Below, piece by piece: positions 34,185 through 45,376 of a stretch of DNA of 64,000 nucleotides. Numbering within the stretch: the first letter of the stretch is position 1; every line of letters starts with the position of its first letter. Source of the stretch: Leptodactylus fallax (taxonomy: Eukaryota > Chordata > Amphibia > Anura > Leptodactylidae); the NCBI GenBank assembly GCA_947044405.1, contig CAMRHE010000353.1, positions 806,001 to 870,000 of the forward strand. Direction: 5' to 3'. The position numbers and the translations under genes were made by a program. The notes under the pieces were generated by a model. The model did not search any database. It was not told the DNA's origin and worked only from the letters and a program-made list of their open reading frames with translations.

Positions 34185-35580
34185 GTTATGTTCAGAGGAG
34201 TATTACATAAAAATACGCCTCTGATTAGGCTCAAGAGGGGTTTTACATTATTCCTCTATGTGACAATCAGAAGGCAAAAGAATAGCATGCTCTCTGATTG
34301 ATAGGGAGAGGGGATAACATGGACAGAAGTCCATGCAACCCCCTTGGGGTCACACAAAGGTTATACACAGATAATGATGATTTATCATTGTCTCTGCAGC
34401 TCTGCTCCGTCCCCCTCCTTCACAGCTGGCTAAAATGGCTGGAGGGGAGCAGACACTTTGTTAAAACGCTGTCGGGAATTGAGATCTGCATTAGAAACGC
34501 AATGCCCAATAATTTATTATTATCATTGTTTATTTATATAGCATCATTAATTCCATGGTGCTTTACATTTGCGGATTTACATACAGTACACCAGATATAC
34601 AAAACAGATAATACAAAACAGTGACCAACTGGCACAGTGGGATAGAGGGCCCTGCCTGCAAGGGCTTACAATCTATGAGGGAAGAGAGATAGAGACAGAA
34701 GGTGGGGGGATAGGCTGTACAGATGGTGGTGTGGTGACAGTAGTGTTATTGGAGGTTGTAGGCCTTCCTGAATAGGTGAGTCTTCAGGGCCTTCTTGAAG
34801 CTCGTGATTGTGGGGGTCAGTCTTATGTGTCTTGGTAGTGAGTTCCAGAGTATGGGGGATGCACGGGAGAAGTCTTGGAGATGATTGTGTGAGGAGCGGA
34901 TGAGAGCAGAGCGGAGTAGGAGGTCTTTGGAGGGTCGGAGGTTACGTGAGGGCAGGTAGCGGGAGATTAGGTCGGAGATATATGGAGGGGACAGATTGTG
35001 GATGGCTTTTTTTTCCTATTCACTATTCACAATTTTTTTCACCAGTACATCGCTCTTGATCTGTAAAGGCTATCATAATGATCTTGATCTTGGAGGAGAA
35101 TCTCATTTTTAAAATGAATCCAAGGTCATCTTCATAGCCTTAAAGAATCCTAAGAGAATAAAAAACAAACAAAACAACTAATACCTCTCCTCTCCCCTGC
35201 TGTCTCGCTGCGCTCTGTGAATGGTGATCGCTGGCAAGTAGAGGCTGCTGTAGGTCCCTCACTAGTCAGATCGGAGTATAAGCTGTTTCATACAGCTGAT
35301 ACTCCAATCTCCCTGTTCCGGGCAGTGTCAGTTATGACAGTAAGCCCCGGGATCAGTACTGTGCATAGCTGCACTGTAAATGGTGGATCTGTACAGACCC
35401 ACCAATCACAGCGATCACCGGAGAGGGGAGGCTTCTCATAGTCCCTCGTCAGTCACATGGGAGTCTCAGCTGCCGGCAACAGCTGAGCTCCCGATACCCA
35501 GCCATACTCCCTGCTAGAAAAAAGCCCCGGGAGCTGCGACATAACTGTACGCCCTGGTGCATTATTGAAGCTCTCTCCAA
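34185..35580. repeat. Dispersed repeat shared with 27433-28010
   Basis: 34193-34410 and 27433-27640 share AGTATTACATAA-, CTCTCTGATTGATAGG- and GGATAACATGGACAGAAGTC-like sequence in the same order, then GGGAATTGAGATCTGCA. An L2 tail (34505-35009) interrupts it. 35010-35580 is moderately GC-rich noncoding sequence with CGGGAGCT- and CAGCTGA-type palindromes. 33922-34184 has no gene. Confidence 0.55.
34505..35009 (-). pseudogene. 5'-truncated L2-type LINE tail with C-terminal codons
   Basis: On the minus strand, 35009 to 34746 is an open frame of 87 codons reading KAIHNLSPPYISDLISRYLP, then LRSALIRSSHNHLQDFSRA, PILWNSLPRHIRLTP and LKTHLFRKAYNLQ before a stop at 34746-34748. This matches, block for block, the C-terminus of the L2 element at 16380-16651. 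The 3' UTR (34745-34505) contains ATAGATTGTAAGCCCTTGCA and ends in ATAAATAA-type and TTATTATTATCATT repeats. Truncation at the 5' side is the normal result of incomplete reverse transcription. Confidence 0.8.
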
Positions 35581-35624
35581 GACAAACAGTTACGTTGTGG
35601 TGCACCTGGGATTAATGTATATAT

Positions 35625-36161
35625 TGTGACAAGACAAGGGGGACAGTGGTAGAAGAAGTATACATTTCTCCAAGGTTCCTCTCATATACATTCTAAAAGC
35701 ACTTGGGAAAGCTTGCAGTAAGAAAAGCGGTGTTCCTTGCTGGTAAAAGGTCTGGCTGCTGGAGTAGGGAGAATAGGGTGTGTCTCTACTCCATTAAGCC
35801 ACTTCAGATTTTGGGATGAGTGGGGTTAATTCCTTTTTTTCCTGAAGAGTGTGTGTATATAAGGGTAGACAGCATACAGGTATATGGCTCTCTGCTCCTG
35901 GGAAAACCATGTGTGAGTAAAACTGCTTTTGTTTGGGGAGCTGTGCAGTAGGCCCAGTTCTCTGTAGTTAGGTACCTGTGTTGTAGATAGTGGCCAGACG
36001 GCTAGGATTTTATTTTGTATTGCTATTGTTTTGTTTTCTTCGAAGCACTAATAAAACTGGTTGCAGCCAGTTGCACCATACTTGGCTGAACTGGACTCTT
36101 ATTGTTGTGCCAAAAATGCTCATCTATCTGAAGAGATTATCCCCGAGCTAATCCCATTACA
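35625..36161 (+). promoter_or_regulatory. 5' LTR of the Gmr1-like element
   Basis: It starts TGTGACAAGACAAGG and ends AATCCCATTACA. GTGTATATAAGGG (about 35852) is a plausible TATA box, and CACTAATAAAACTGG (about 36046) a polyadenylation signal. The 3' LTR remnant matches from position about 35737 onward, ending at 45816 in ATTACA. Confidence 0.9.
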
Positions 36162-36256
36162 AATGGTGGAGGCTGTGCTGACACAATCCAGCAATTTCTA
36201 TGTCGTGGGTTAAGTCTGTGGCACCTGCAAAACCAGACCCTGCAAGCATGTAGGAA

Positions 36257-37450
36257 GTGGTTAAACTGATCCAGGCTAACATTCATTTGCAACAGGCAAA
36301 TGCCAACCAACATGAGACCAACCGTCTGCTTATAGAGTCCACACAAGTGGCCTTCAGAGAACAGCAGGAGATTAATAAAAAGTTGCTGGCAGAAAGGCCT
36401 CTAGTCCCAGCGCAACGTGTCACTCCTGGAAGGAGAGTGCAAACGTCACAACAAAAGAGGACCCCAGAGGATGATGTGGAAGCATTCCTCACCATTTTTG
36501 AAAGAGCCGCTGAGAGGGAAATGCTTCCAGCTGACCAGTGGGCAGATACAGTTGCTCCATTTCTCAGTGGAGAGCCGGAGAAAGCCTACTTTGATCTAAG
36601 TGAGCAAGAGGCCAGACAGTACCACAAACTGAAGGCAGAAATCCATGCTTGGTTAGGTGTTACCACTGCTGTCAGAGCCCAGCGGGTACATACCTGGAAG
36701 TTTCAGATGAAAAATCCTGTGAGTTCACAAATGTATGACATATTTCACCTGGATAAAAAGTGGTGTGAGGTAGCTGGGTAGCAGCACAGGCACGGACCCA
36801 AACAGTCAGAGACAGGGACACAAAGATCTGGTACAACAGGTTTATTAAAAAAAAAGTGACAAAATAAATAAACCTTCACTTCAGGTAAAACAGGCAAAGT
36901 CAATTACAGCCTTAACTTCAGGCACAAAAATAAATAAACTCCTGCTCGTCTGAGCGTCTAGCTAAACAATACTTCACCTTCACTATACTGTGGCTTGCTC
37001 CAGCCACAGGAACCAGACAGGACAGTATAGCAACTCAGGACAGACCCAGAGCGACTCCTCTCACTCCCCAGGATCTGCCCTGAAGTGCAGGCTCTGAGAC
37101 CTTTTATGGCCCTTTAAGGAGCCTTAAGATCTACACCTGGGGCTGAGGCCTATGCAAGACCCGCCCTGGACCATACATAGGTCAGAAACCTGGGGCGAAC
37201 ATAGTGTGCTTCCAGTACATGTCCTGTCACCTTCTCACAGTGGCTATAGCCAGAATAATCTACTGCTGCTCAGGTGGTGGAAAGAGTCGTCCTGGACCGG
37301 TTTGTTAGAGCCTTGCCAGTGCAGATACAACGCTGTGTAGAACAAACAGAGTTCAAGGATGCAGACCAGCTAGTTGCCCTGGTAGAGCGTTATCTGAATA
37401 CGGAGAAATATCTCCAAGACTACTCTTCTCCTCGGCTGGCCCCAAGGAAC
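36257..37450 (+). pseudogene. gag of the Gmr1-like element
   Basis: The first part (36257-36763) reads VKLIQANIHLQQANANQHET, then TPEDDVEAFLTIFERAAERE and LSGEPEKAYFDLSEQEA, the SCAN-like capsid region of vertebrate gypsy gag proteins. A solo LTR follows. The second part (from about 37244) continues as AAQVVERVVLDRFVRALPVQ, then CVEQTEFKDADQLVALVERY. Ignoring the solo LTR and one GTGG, KKW is followed by a TAG codon a few residues later, so gag was already mutated or decayed after insertion. The zinc-knuckle region is not visible. Confidence 0.75.
36764..37239 (-). mobile_element. Solo LTR inserted in gag
   Basis: Ends TGTGAGG and TCTCACA form the LTR TG...CA inverted ends, flanked by the 4-bp duplication GTGG (36760-36763 and 37240-37243). 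On the minus strand it has GGCCATAAAAGG (TATA-like) and AATAAACCTGTT (polyadenylation-like), so it is oriented against the host element. It belongs to a different LTR family from the host. Confidence 0.8.
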
Positions 37451-38985
37451 CAGGCAGATGGGAGTCATTTGCATACATGGCTATACAAGAGATTACCCCA
37501 CTGCCATATTTTCTTTTCATACGGAAAAGTTACTCATGAAGTCAGAGTTAAAGACTTTAATGCATAGTGTCATTATAGGATGTGACTTTCCTTTGATTTG
37601 GCAGTTGTGGGAAATGAATGAGAAAGGGTTAAATATATCTGTTATTGATCCAGTTCCCTTGGGTGAACCTGACTATGTACAAGCCGTAGGCGTATCTCTA
37701 AGTGAGAATTTTCCTTTAGAGGTTTTTGCAGGGGATGTTGAGGAAGACACTCCAGAAATTGGTCTCCCTGACTTGCCAGTCTCCAGTGATAACTTTGGGA
37801 CTGCTAATATCAAGGACCCTACATTAACCCCTGCTCGTGAAAATGTAAAAGTAATAAATAGGGTAACCCAAGAACCTGGAGCAGAGAAAATATTCCCACA
37901 TTTTGCACTTAAAAATGAATTGTTGTATAGAGTCAATGAAGTTGGTGGAAGGGTTGTGGAACTTGCAGTCCATAAATCACATCACCGAAGGGTGATGGAT
38001 CTTGCTCACTCCCATGTGCTAGGAGGACACTTGAGCGATGATAAAACAAAAGACCTCATCCTGCAAAGATTTTACTGGCCAGGTATACATAGAGAGGTAA
38101 AAGAATACTGTGAGTCCTGTCCACTATGTCAGTTGCACAACCCTGTATCAAACTTTAGGGGGCCTTTAGTCCCTCTGCCAATTATTGAAACTCCCTTTTC
38201 AGAGAATTACAATGGATCTGGTAGGACCTCTTGTTAAGTCTGCTAGAGGTCACCAGCATATTATGGTTGTTGTTGATTGTGCTACCCACTACCCTGAAGC
38301 AATCCCGCTAAGGAAAATTTCAGCAAAAACTATTGCAAAAGAGCTGTTTTGTATGATTTTGATGATAGGGTTGTGTAAAGAAATACTTACTGATCAGGGA
38401 ACACCCTTTATGTCCAAGATCACAAAAGAGTTGTGTAAACTGCTGAAGATAACGCATTTGCATTCATCAGTTTACCATCCTCAGATGGACGGGTTGGTCA
38501 AAAGGTTCAACAAAACCTGAAAGGGGATGCTTAAAAAAGTGGTGGCACAGGATGGGAAAGACTGGGATTAACACTTACCCTATCTTATGTTTTCTGTAAG
38601 GGAAGTACCTCAGGCCTCTACAGGGTTTTCTCCTTTTGAGCTAGTGTATGGTTGGCATCCCCATGGTCGTTTGGATATTGCGAAAGACCTGGGAGCACGA
38701 GGCTACCCCATACAGAAGTGTGATTGAACATATTGCCCAGATGCAAGACAGAATTGAAAAAGTGATGCCTATTGTAAAGGAATCTCAGGAAAGTCATTCC
38801 CGGGTTTACAATAGGTCGGCTAAAGTAAGGAACTTCATCCCTGGTGACGGTCTTTGTTCTTGTTCCTACAATAGAAAGCAAATCCTTGGCTAAATGGCAA
38901 GGGCCATATGAAATTATGGAGAAGGTTGGAGATGTAAATTATAGGGTACATCAGCCAGGTGAACTGAAGCCTTACCAAAGTTGAA
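37451..38985 (+). pseudogene. Protease remnant and integrase of the Gmr1-like element
   Basis: SVIIGCDFPLIWQLW is the end of the retropepsin region. From about 37900 come the H2C2 zinc finger (HSHVLGGHLSDDKTKD...CESCPLCQ), then the integrase core with MDLVGPL, EILTDQGTPFMS and VYHPQMDGLVKRFNKT. The glutamate expected in GLVERFN is Lys (AAA), so the catalytic triad is incomplete. Stop codons near 38232 and 38518, and a frameshift near 38650-38690, follow. The C-terminal part has VIEHIAQMQDRIEKVMPIV and, in another frame, AKWQGPYEIMEKVGDVNYRV. It would have inserted cDNA into the genome. Confidence 0.8.
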
Positions 38986-39663
38986 TGCAGTGTCAAAATT
39001 TGATGCTTATCCAATGCCTTGAGTGGATGAGCTCATTGATAGGTTGGGTAATGGCTGATATTTCACTACGTTGGATTTGACGAAGGACTACTGGCAACTG
39101 CCATTGACAGAGAAGGCCAAAGAGAAAACTGCCTTTAGCACCCCTGATGGACATTTTCAGTATGTAGTTCTTGCCTTTGGTCTGCATGGGGCTCCAACCA
39201 CATTTCAACGGCTGATGGATAGAATTTTAAAACCCATCGAAAATATGCAGCTGCCTATCTGGATGATGTAATAATACATAGCACAGATTGGGAAAGTCAT
39301 CTACCCAGAGTTCAAGCAGTCTTGAATTCTATAAGGGAAGTGGAATTGACTGGAAATCCCAAAAAATGTACCATTGGTCAAGAGGCGGCAAAGTACTTGG
39401 GGTACACAATTATACGAGGCGTTATAAAGCCTCAAATAAACAAGATTGAGGCCATTCAGAACTGGCCTAGAGCAGTAAATAAGAAACAAATCAGGGCGTT
39501 TTTGGGCTTAACTGCTTACTATTGGCGGTTTAATGAAAACTTTGCCAGTATTGCTGCCCCCTTGTCTGACCTTACAAAAGGTAAGGATTCAGTTATGGTC
39601 AAATGGACTGGTTCATATTTTGCAGTTGAGCACAGACCTCCTTGCTGGAGGGTTTTACCAAAA
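38986..39663 (+). pseudogene. Reverse transcriptase fragment of the Gmr1-like element
   Basis: Visible blocks are SKFDAYPMP-VDELIDRLGN, TTLDLTKDYWQLPLTEKAKE, AFGLHGAPTTFQRLMDRIL, then after a frameshift near 39238 AAAYLDDVIIHSTDWESHLP and KCTIGQEAAKYLGYTIIRGV, up to APLSDLTKGKDSVMVKW. YLDD (about 39256-39267) is the catalytic box. The N-terminal about 130 residues expected between integrase and this domain are deleted, and RNase H is replaced by 3' LTR sequence at 39665. Confidence 0.8.
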
Positions 39664-39664
39664 C

Positions 39665-39723
39665 CCTGGTAAAAGTTCTGGCTGCTGGAGTAGGGAAAAT
39701 TGGGTGTGTCTCTACTCCATTCA
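39665..39723 (+). other. 3' LTR, left piece (5'-deleted)
   Basis: CTGGTAAAAGTTCTGGCTGC onward matches the 5' LTR from about 35739. The first about 110 bases of the LTR and the polypurine tract are missing. It stops where the PLE begins; the rest of the LTR is at 45523-45816. Confidence 0.85.
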
Positions 39724-39756
39724 CAATGTTACTCCACAAGGTGGCGATACAAAGTA

Positions 39757-39800
39757 TGGCAACGCGTTTCGACGTCTTAACTGACGTCTTCATCAGGCCA
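39757..39800 (-). ncRNA. Hammerhead ribozyme, minus strand
   Basis: On the minus strand: TGGC, CTGATGA, stem II GACGTC/GACGTC with a 6-base loop, GAAAC, GCGTT and GCCA. Stem I is TGGC/GCCA, stem III the short ACGCGT, and the cleavage triplet GTT. All core boxes are intact. It is the inverted twin of 45198-45241 and keeps ACGCGT where that one has ACGCAT. Confidence 0.7.
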
Positions 39801-39927
39801 ACTAGATAAGAATCAAATAAAACAATGGTATAGTATAATGTATAAAATAAAATAAAAACATTATTGTGCATAAGAAACAATCTACATGTATATACATAGA
39901 CACACACAAACACATGTATCATTATTA

Positions 39928-40074
39928 CCTACAGACAGGTGGTCCCAGGGGCAGCAGCAACTTACCAGACTCTTTCTCTTTTTACCATATTTAACCCTGA
40001 GGCATTACTATCCAGGTCCCCACAGGACCACCAGAGGCGCCAGTGTGGTAATAAAACCTTTTTCTTTTCATTAT
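39928..40074. repeat. PLE direct repeat (pseudo-LTR), 5' copy
   Basis: CCTACAGACAGGTGGTCCCA to the CTTTTTCTTTTCATTA end is repeated at 45377-45522 with only a few differences. It includes GTGTGGTAATAAAACC. Confidence 0.9.
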
Positions 40075-40228
40075 TTATTTATTTTCTGGAGTCCCCTAGA
40101 TTTTTGGTAGTGACTTCCAGCACTGGTCCTGCTTGCAATCAAGCCACCAGTTTTTACCACAGGCCTGCCTCATCTCTGGACTCATCTTAACTTGGAATTA
40201 ATTCTTTACATCCAAGAAAGTACAGAGG

Positions 40229-41726
40229 ATGCTACAAATTCTGTCCAATCGGAATGCCAGCCGAGCATCCCTGATATCTCAGTCCCTGGGGGACACGAAC
40301 ACAGTGGCATCACCACAGAACTTCCTCTTTTCTCCAGAAGAATCTCACAAAATGAGAGACCTGTTTCTTCAACTGGAGGATTTCCTCAAAATAGAAACAA
40401 TACATTACCTAGACTATAAGTTTCTTCAAATATACGATGAAGAGAAAATTCTACCTAAAGGCTTAAAATGGTCTATCAAATGTCCATTCCCCAATGATTC
40501 ACTATTTAACCAGGAATGGGACTCAATTCTACATGTCTGCTCTGAGAACCTCCTTCGGTGCCTCACTTCCAAAAGACAATCGCTTTACCAAGAAGCAACT
40601 TTAATCATCCAAGACATTTCAACCCAACTAGGAACCTTTGAAAGACATCCAGACTTCTCTAATCGGATAAACAGCATCAACCAAAGGATCCACATTCTTG
40701 AAGTAGAAATTACAAAGAAAAAAGGTCAAAAACTAAAACGAGACCGCATACAACGAGATGACCCTACAACAGGCAATATGGACGATTCTAGTCTATGATT
40801 AGAGAATGTGTCATCTGTTTTACCCGTTTCTATCCAGGACATCACATCGAGGAGTTGTACAACCATACGTACTCCTATACCTAGAAGTAGAGTAAGACCC
40901 CCTTCCAAACCAAAACCCCCAATTCCCACAATGGGAAAACTAGGACATTCAATAGAACTAAAGTAACTAACCTTCAGACTTCCACCCTTAATACTATTTC
41001 TCCTCAACTAACGTCGACATCCATTTTACCATCCATATTACCTACCGTTGATAACAATATGGTAGGTGTAACATCCACCTTACCAGCTGACTTACCTTCA
41101 GCATCACATTCTAACTACTGTATAAATCCACCTCTCCCAGAAAGCTTTCTGCTTACACCACACCACACCATCATCAATTCCTACCAACCCATCCAGTTTC
41201 TCCAAACCGATTACATCCAACTGTCCTCTCAGTCCTATTAATAGTAATAATAATAATAATAGTCCTTTAATAGTCCCACAATGGGGAAATTCAGTACCCT
41301 AGGCCCTATACCCAACTTGGCATTCAAAGCCACCGAACTTGAAACCCGGTTGTCCTTGCTACCCTCCCCAAGTCTGCCTTTCAATCTATCTCAACTAACC
41401 ACCCATGATGATCCACCCTCACCAATACCACTAACCACCCATGATGATCCACCCTCGCCAACACCATCCTCTACCATACTACCAGGTCCCAACCTTATGG
41501 CCATCAACACCACTGGGACTAGGGACACCAGCATCCGTCCCTCTCTGGGCTCCCTCACTACCTCCTCCTTCAATTTTTCCATCGACTCTTTTTTAGCCCT
41601 TCCTTCCCAACTAACAATGCCTCCCATTCCCCCTCATCCTCCTGTACAACAATCCATCACCACCCTTCTGCCTCCAATCACAAGTTCCACCACTATTACC
41701 CGATTCTTCCAAACCAGCCGTCGAGT
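40229..41726 (+). pseudogene. PLE upstream ORF region (ORF1)
   Basis: Open segments in different frames cover the region: 40229-40798 (189 residues, including EESHKMRDLFLQLEDFLKIE), 41059-41241, and 41281-41820 (Pro/Ser/Thr-rich with a twice repeated THDDPPSPIP-like block). Composition is uniform across them, suggesting one former reading frame broken by at least two frameshifts and several stops. An N-terminal region of low conservation precedes the reverse transcriptase in PLEs; its function is not established here. Confidence 0.5.
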
Positions 41727-44144
41727 TTGTACAAAAACAAAAAGAGAAACAGACCCAGAGGATGTCGAGGTGGAAGGAACAAATCAAAATCCAAAAAGGA
41801 GAAACCTTCCACCGACCTAAGTATTTATACCCCCTCTGAAAACAAAATCTTCAACCTATCCAGTCACATACTTAATCTAGACGAGACTAAACTACTCAGC
41901 AAAGGTCTGGCGTTCTGCCCTACATCTCAACCTAATGGGTTCCAGTTGTTTCTGGATCTCAATAGATTCATTAGACAACTAACCCTAACTAGACATTTTT
42001 CTATCATTGAAAATCCAATACACCCTCAATCTACCACTCTTACCACTAACTCTACGCCTGTACCTATCCCAGTTGATGTACATCCCTTGTCCAACTTTAA
42101 TCCAACATACCACAGAGGTCCAGCTATTGAAACATTTTTTTCTTTGGTTAATGAAGATTTTCATAAACTCAACACTACCCGTAAAACCCCAGATAACTTA
42201 TCCTTAGCAGAATTTAAAGCCCTGAGAAACCTCAAAGAAAATACCAACATTATAATACGTCCTGCCGATAAGGGAGGTGGCATAGTACTACAAAACCGTG
42301 AGGATTATATTCTAGAAGCTAACCGCCTCTTGAAGGATAAAGAATTTTATGAACAACTCGACACCAACCCACTACCTACATATATTTCTGAATATAGAAC
42401 CCTTATTAACTCAGCCACCAGCAATGGCCTTCTAACTAAGAAAGAAAAGAAGTTCCTACAAGTCATGGAACCTCCCTTACCCTTTTTCTACCACCTTCCC
42501 AAAATTCACAAATCACTTACCAACTCACCTGGCCGCCCTATAATTTCAGGCATTGGATCTCTCACCAGCAACCTTTCACACTTTATTGATTTACATCTTC
42601 AAAAACTGGTCCTTGACCTTCCTTCGTATCTTAAAGATTCAACCCAACTAATTAACCATCTAAAAACCTTAAATGATGGAAATGCTACCAAAACCAATTG
42701 GGCCCTCCTAACAGCAGATGTATCGGCCCTATACTCCAATATAGCCCATCCCCATGGTCTAGCAGCAATCAATCATTTCCTTGCCAATAATTCCTCAATG
42801 CCTCCAACACAAAGAGAATTCATTTTACATGGGATCCAATTCATACTTGAACATAACATCTTTTCATTTCAAAACAACATTTTCCGTCAAACAAAGGGCT
42901 GCGCCATGGGCACGAGGTTTGCGCCTTCCTACGCAAATCTGTTCATGGGTTTATTTGAGAGAACATACATCTAAACCCCAGGTGAGAACAATAAACATAT
43001 AATATTCTATAAAAGATATATTGATGACTTGTTTTTTGTTTGGGACGGTGATGAATTATCAGCATCAAATTTCATCACATCTCTAAACAATAATGAAATG
43101 GGAATATCATTCACCCATCATTACTCTCAGACCAGTATTGAATTTTTAGATCTCCTGATCTCTAAAACCATAGATAATACATTTTCCACCGAAACATACT
43201 TTAAATCTGTGGACGTCAATAGTTACTTGGACTACCGCAGTGCTCACTACATTCCCTGGCTTAACAATATACCATTTAGCCAACTAAAAAGAATTCGAAA
43301 AAATTGTGATGATAATGACACCTTCAGAACCCAGTCCAAAATATTAAAACGCAGATTCATGGATAAACATTATCCAAAATCTGTTGTACAAAATGCGATT
43401 AAGAGAACCTCTGAATTATCACAGGCTTCATGTTTAATAGAGCAACAAAAACAGGATCCTTCAACCCTTCCCATTAAACACAGGTCTAGTTTTATAACCC
43501 CATACAACTCCAGTCATAAACTAATTAAATCTATCATAACCCAACACTGAGATATTCTTCTGAGTGACTGCTATCTCCAGCAGCAACTTCCCAAACGACC
43601 CACAATTACTTTCAGAAGAGCCACTACCCTGCGGAATCTTTTAGCCCCCAGCCGAATCCGTATGGAAAAGAATAAAACAGATAACACTTTACCACTAAAA
43701 AAAGGAGTTTTCAGATGCGGACACCCACGATGTGCTTGCTGTAGTAATATTAAACACCAACAAACCTTCATTACATCCAAAACTACTAATGAAAGTTTCC
43801 CCATTAATTCATTTCTAAATTGTAATACCAATTATGTTATTTATGTGTTAGAATGCCCTTGTAACCTTCAATATGTTGGTCGCACCATCCAACCTTTGCA
43901 TTTACGCATTAACAACCACCGATCAAATGTTACCAAGGGATTCAAAAAACATAACTTTTCCCTACACTGTTCTCTCAAACACCAAAAAGATTTCAAACAT
44001 ATTTCCATCATCCCCATTGAACACATCCCTAATACTGCTCCCAACCGTTTTTTACAACTCCGTCAACGTGAATCTTTTTGGATTTACAAACTTAATACAC
44101 TCATGCCCCATGGTCTTAATGACACTGTAGAATCCAATTTTTAA
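41727..44144 (+). pseudogene. PLE reverse transcriptase-endonuclease, two nonsense codons
   Basis: One frame runs over 806 codons, interrupted only by TAA at 42972-42974 and TGA at 43548-43550. Domains in order: basic N-terminus, LLSKGLAFCPT, the RT blocks IIIRPADKGGGIVLQN, PKIHKS and GRPIISGIGS, DVSALYSNI, GCAMGTRFAPSYANLFMG and the catalytic RYIDDLFFVW (YIDD at 43017-43028). A linker is followed by a Cys knuckle (CGHPRCACC, about 43717), then the GIY-YIG domain (YVIYVLECPCNLQYVGRT, then NHRSNVT) to the stop. The first stop falls 14 codons before YIDD, so the translated product would lack the active site. Few lesions suggest a fairly young copy. It would copy PLE RNA at a nick made by the endonuclease. 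Confidence 0.9.
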
Positions 44145-45190
44145 ATAAACATGTATCTTTTTTTTTTTTTTTTTTTCCAATGCCACTTGCACTGATTAAG
44201 CCCTTATTTAAAGTGCTAGTATCATGAGAGGAGCACACTTTGTGCCTGCTCCATGATCTAGCGTGGTAAGTCTAAACCTTCATCTCCATATCCATTTAGT
44301 TATTCATTATATGCTTTTAAGGTCACATTTATCTATTTATTTGTTTATATTTCACATCAACTCTGTATATATCAAATCAGTAGTTGCTTCTACAAACATT
44401 ATATCCACTATTTAGTCTACTTTAAGTATATTTCTCATTTAACCCTACAAACATTTACAATCAATTATTAGGACTATCATTACATATCTATTTACCTGAT
44501 GTTCCATTTATTTGCTCATGTACCCATGATTTATCCATTGAATTATTTACTTATTGCTCATTCATCTAACCATCCATGTATCTATATATATATCTATATA
44601 TAGATATATATATTCATTACCTGCTTATTATCCATTTTTTCATCAACTATCCTTCATTCCATTTTTTATCAACTATCCCATCCCTATCCTAATTATTTAT
44701 TTTATCAATTAGATATACTCTCACACTCCACCATCTTTTATAAACAACCAGATGTATTGACTACTCACCTATCTATTGTATGTCATAACCATATCCGTCC
44801 CCCCTTCTTTTCATTCATTACAATTATTTCCTAGACGTATTCATATATATCCCCCTATTCTATTATTACCTACCTAATCATCTAATCTTGGTACCATATA
44901 TATCTCCCATCTCCTCTTTCTCACTAACTATAACTATTTTTCATATCTATCTAACCCATATTTGTTCTTATACCAATCCATTCACTTTTCATTTTACTTA
45001 TTTATACATTAACCATTTGTTGATTGCCACCATATGTGTACATTTATATGTGTGCTGGGATATGTGTGTACATACATGCATACATGTGTTTGTGTGTGTC
45101 TATGTATATACATGTAGATTGTTTCTTATGTACAATAATGTTTTTTTTTATTTTATACATTATACTATACCATTGTTTTATTTGATTCAT
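44145..45190 (+). other. PLE 3' noncoding region
   Basis: Pyrimidine-rich, with frequent TATCTATTTA/CATTCATT words, a T-run at 44159-44176 and a TATC/GATA inverted stretch near 44580-44612. No coding signal. Confidence 0.7.
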
Positions 45191-45197
45191 ATCTAGT

Positions 45198-45241
45198 TGG
45201 CCTGATGAAGACGTCAGTTAAGACGTCGAAACGCATTGCCA
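45198..45241 (+). ncRNA. Hammerhead ribozyme, plus strand
   Basis: TGGC (45198-45201), CTGATGA (45202-45208), stem II GACGTC (45210-45215) with GACGTC (45222-45227), GAAAC (45228-45232), GCATT, GCCA (45238-45241). The core is intact, but stem III reads ACGCAT instead of ACGCGT and the triplet becomes ATT. Located just upstream of the 3' pseudo-LTR, where PLE hammerheads are expected. Confidence 0.7.
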
Positions 45242-45376
45242 TACTTTGTATCGCCACCTTGTGGAGTAACATTGTGATCCAATAAAAAAAGTTTCATTTT
45301 AATACATGTCTGGCTGAATAAGTAGCGCTCACACATACCCTGTTTTTTACTACTTTACCATTTACACTACCACTGT

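Noticed and set aside
37451..39663. Gene order explained purely by assembly error
   Set aside because: Integrase-before-RT order is known for Gmr1-like elements, and domain sequences fit that lineage, so an error need not be invoked, though the deletions are real or unresolved.
40726..41007. Minus-strand open frame inside the PLE
   Set aside because: Antisense to the decayed ORF1 region; composition mirrors the plus-strand repeats.
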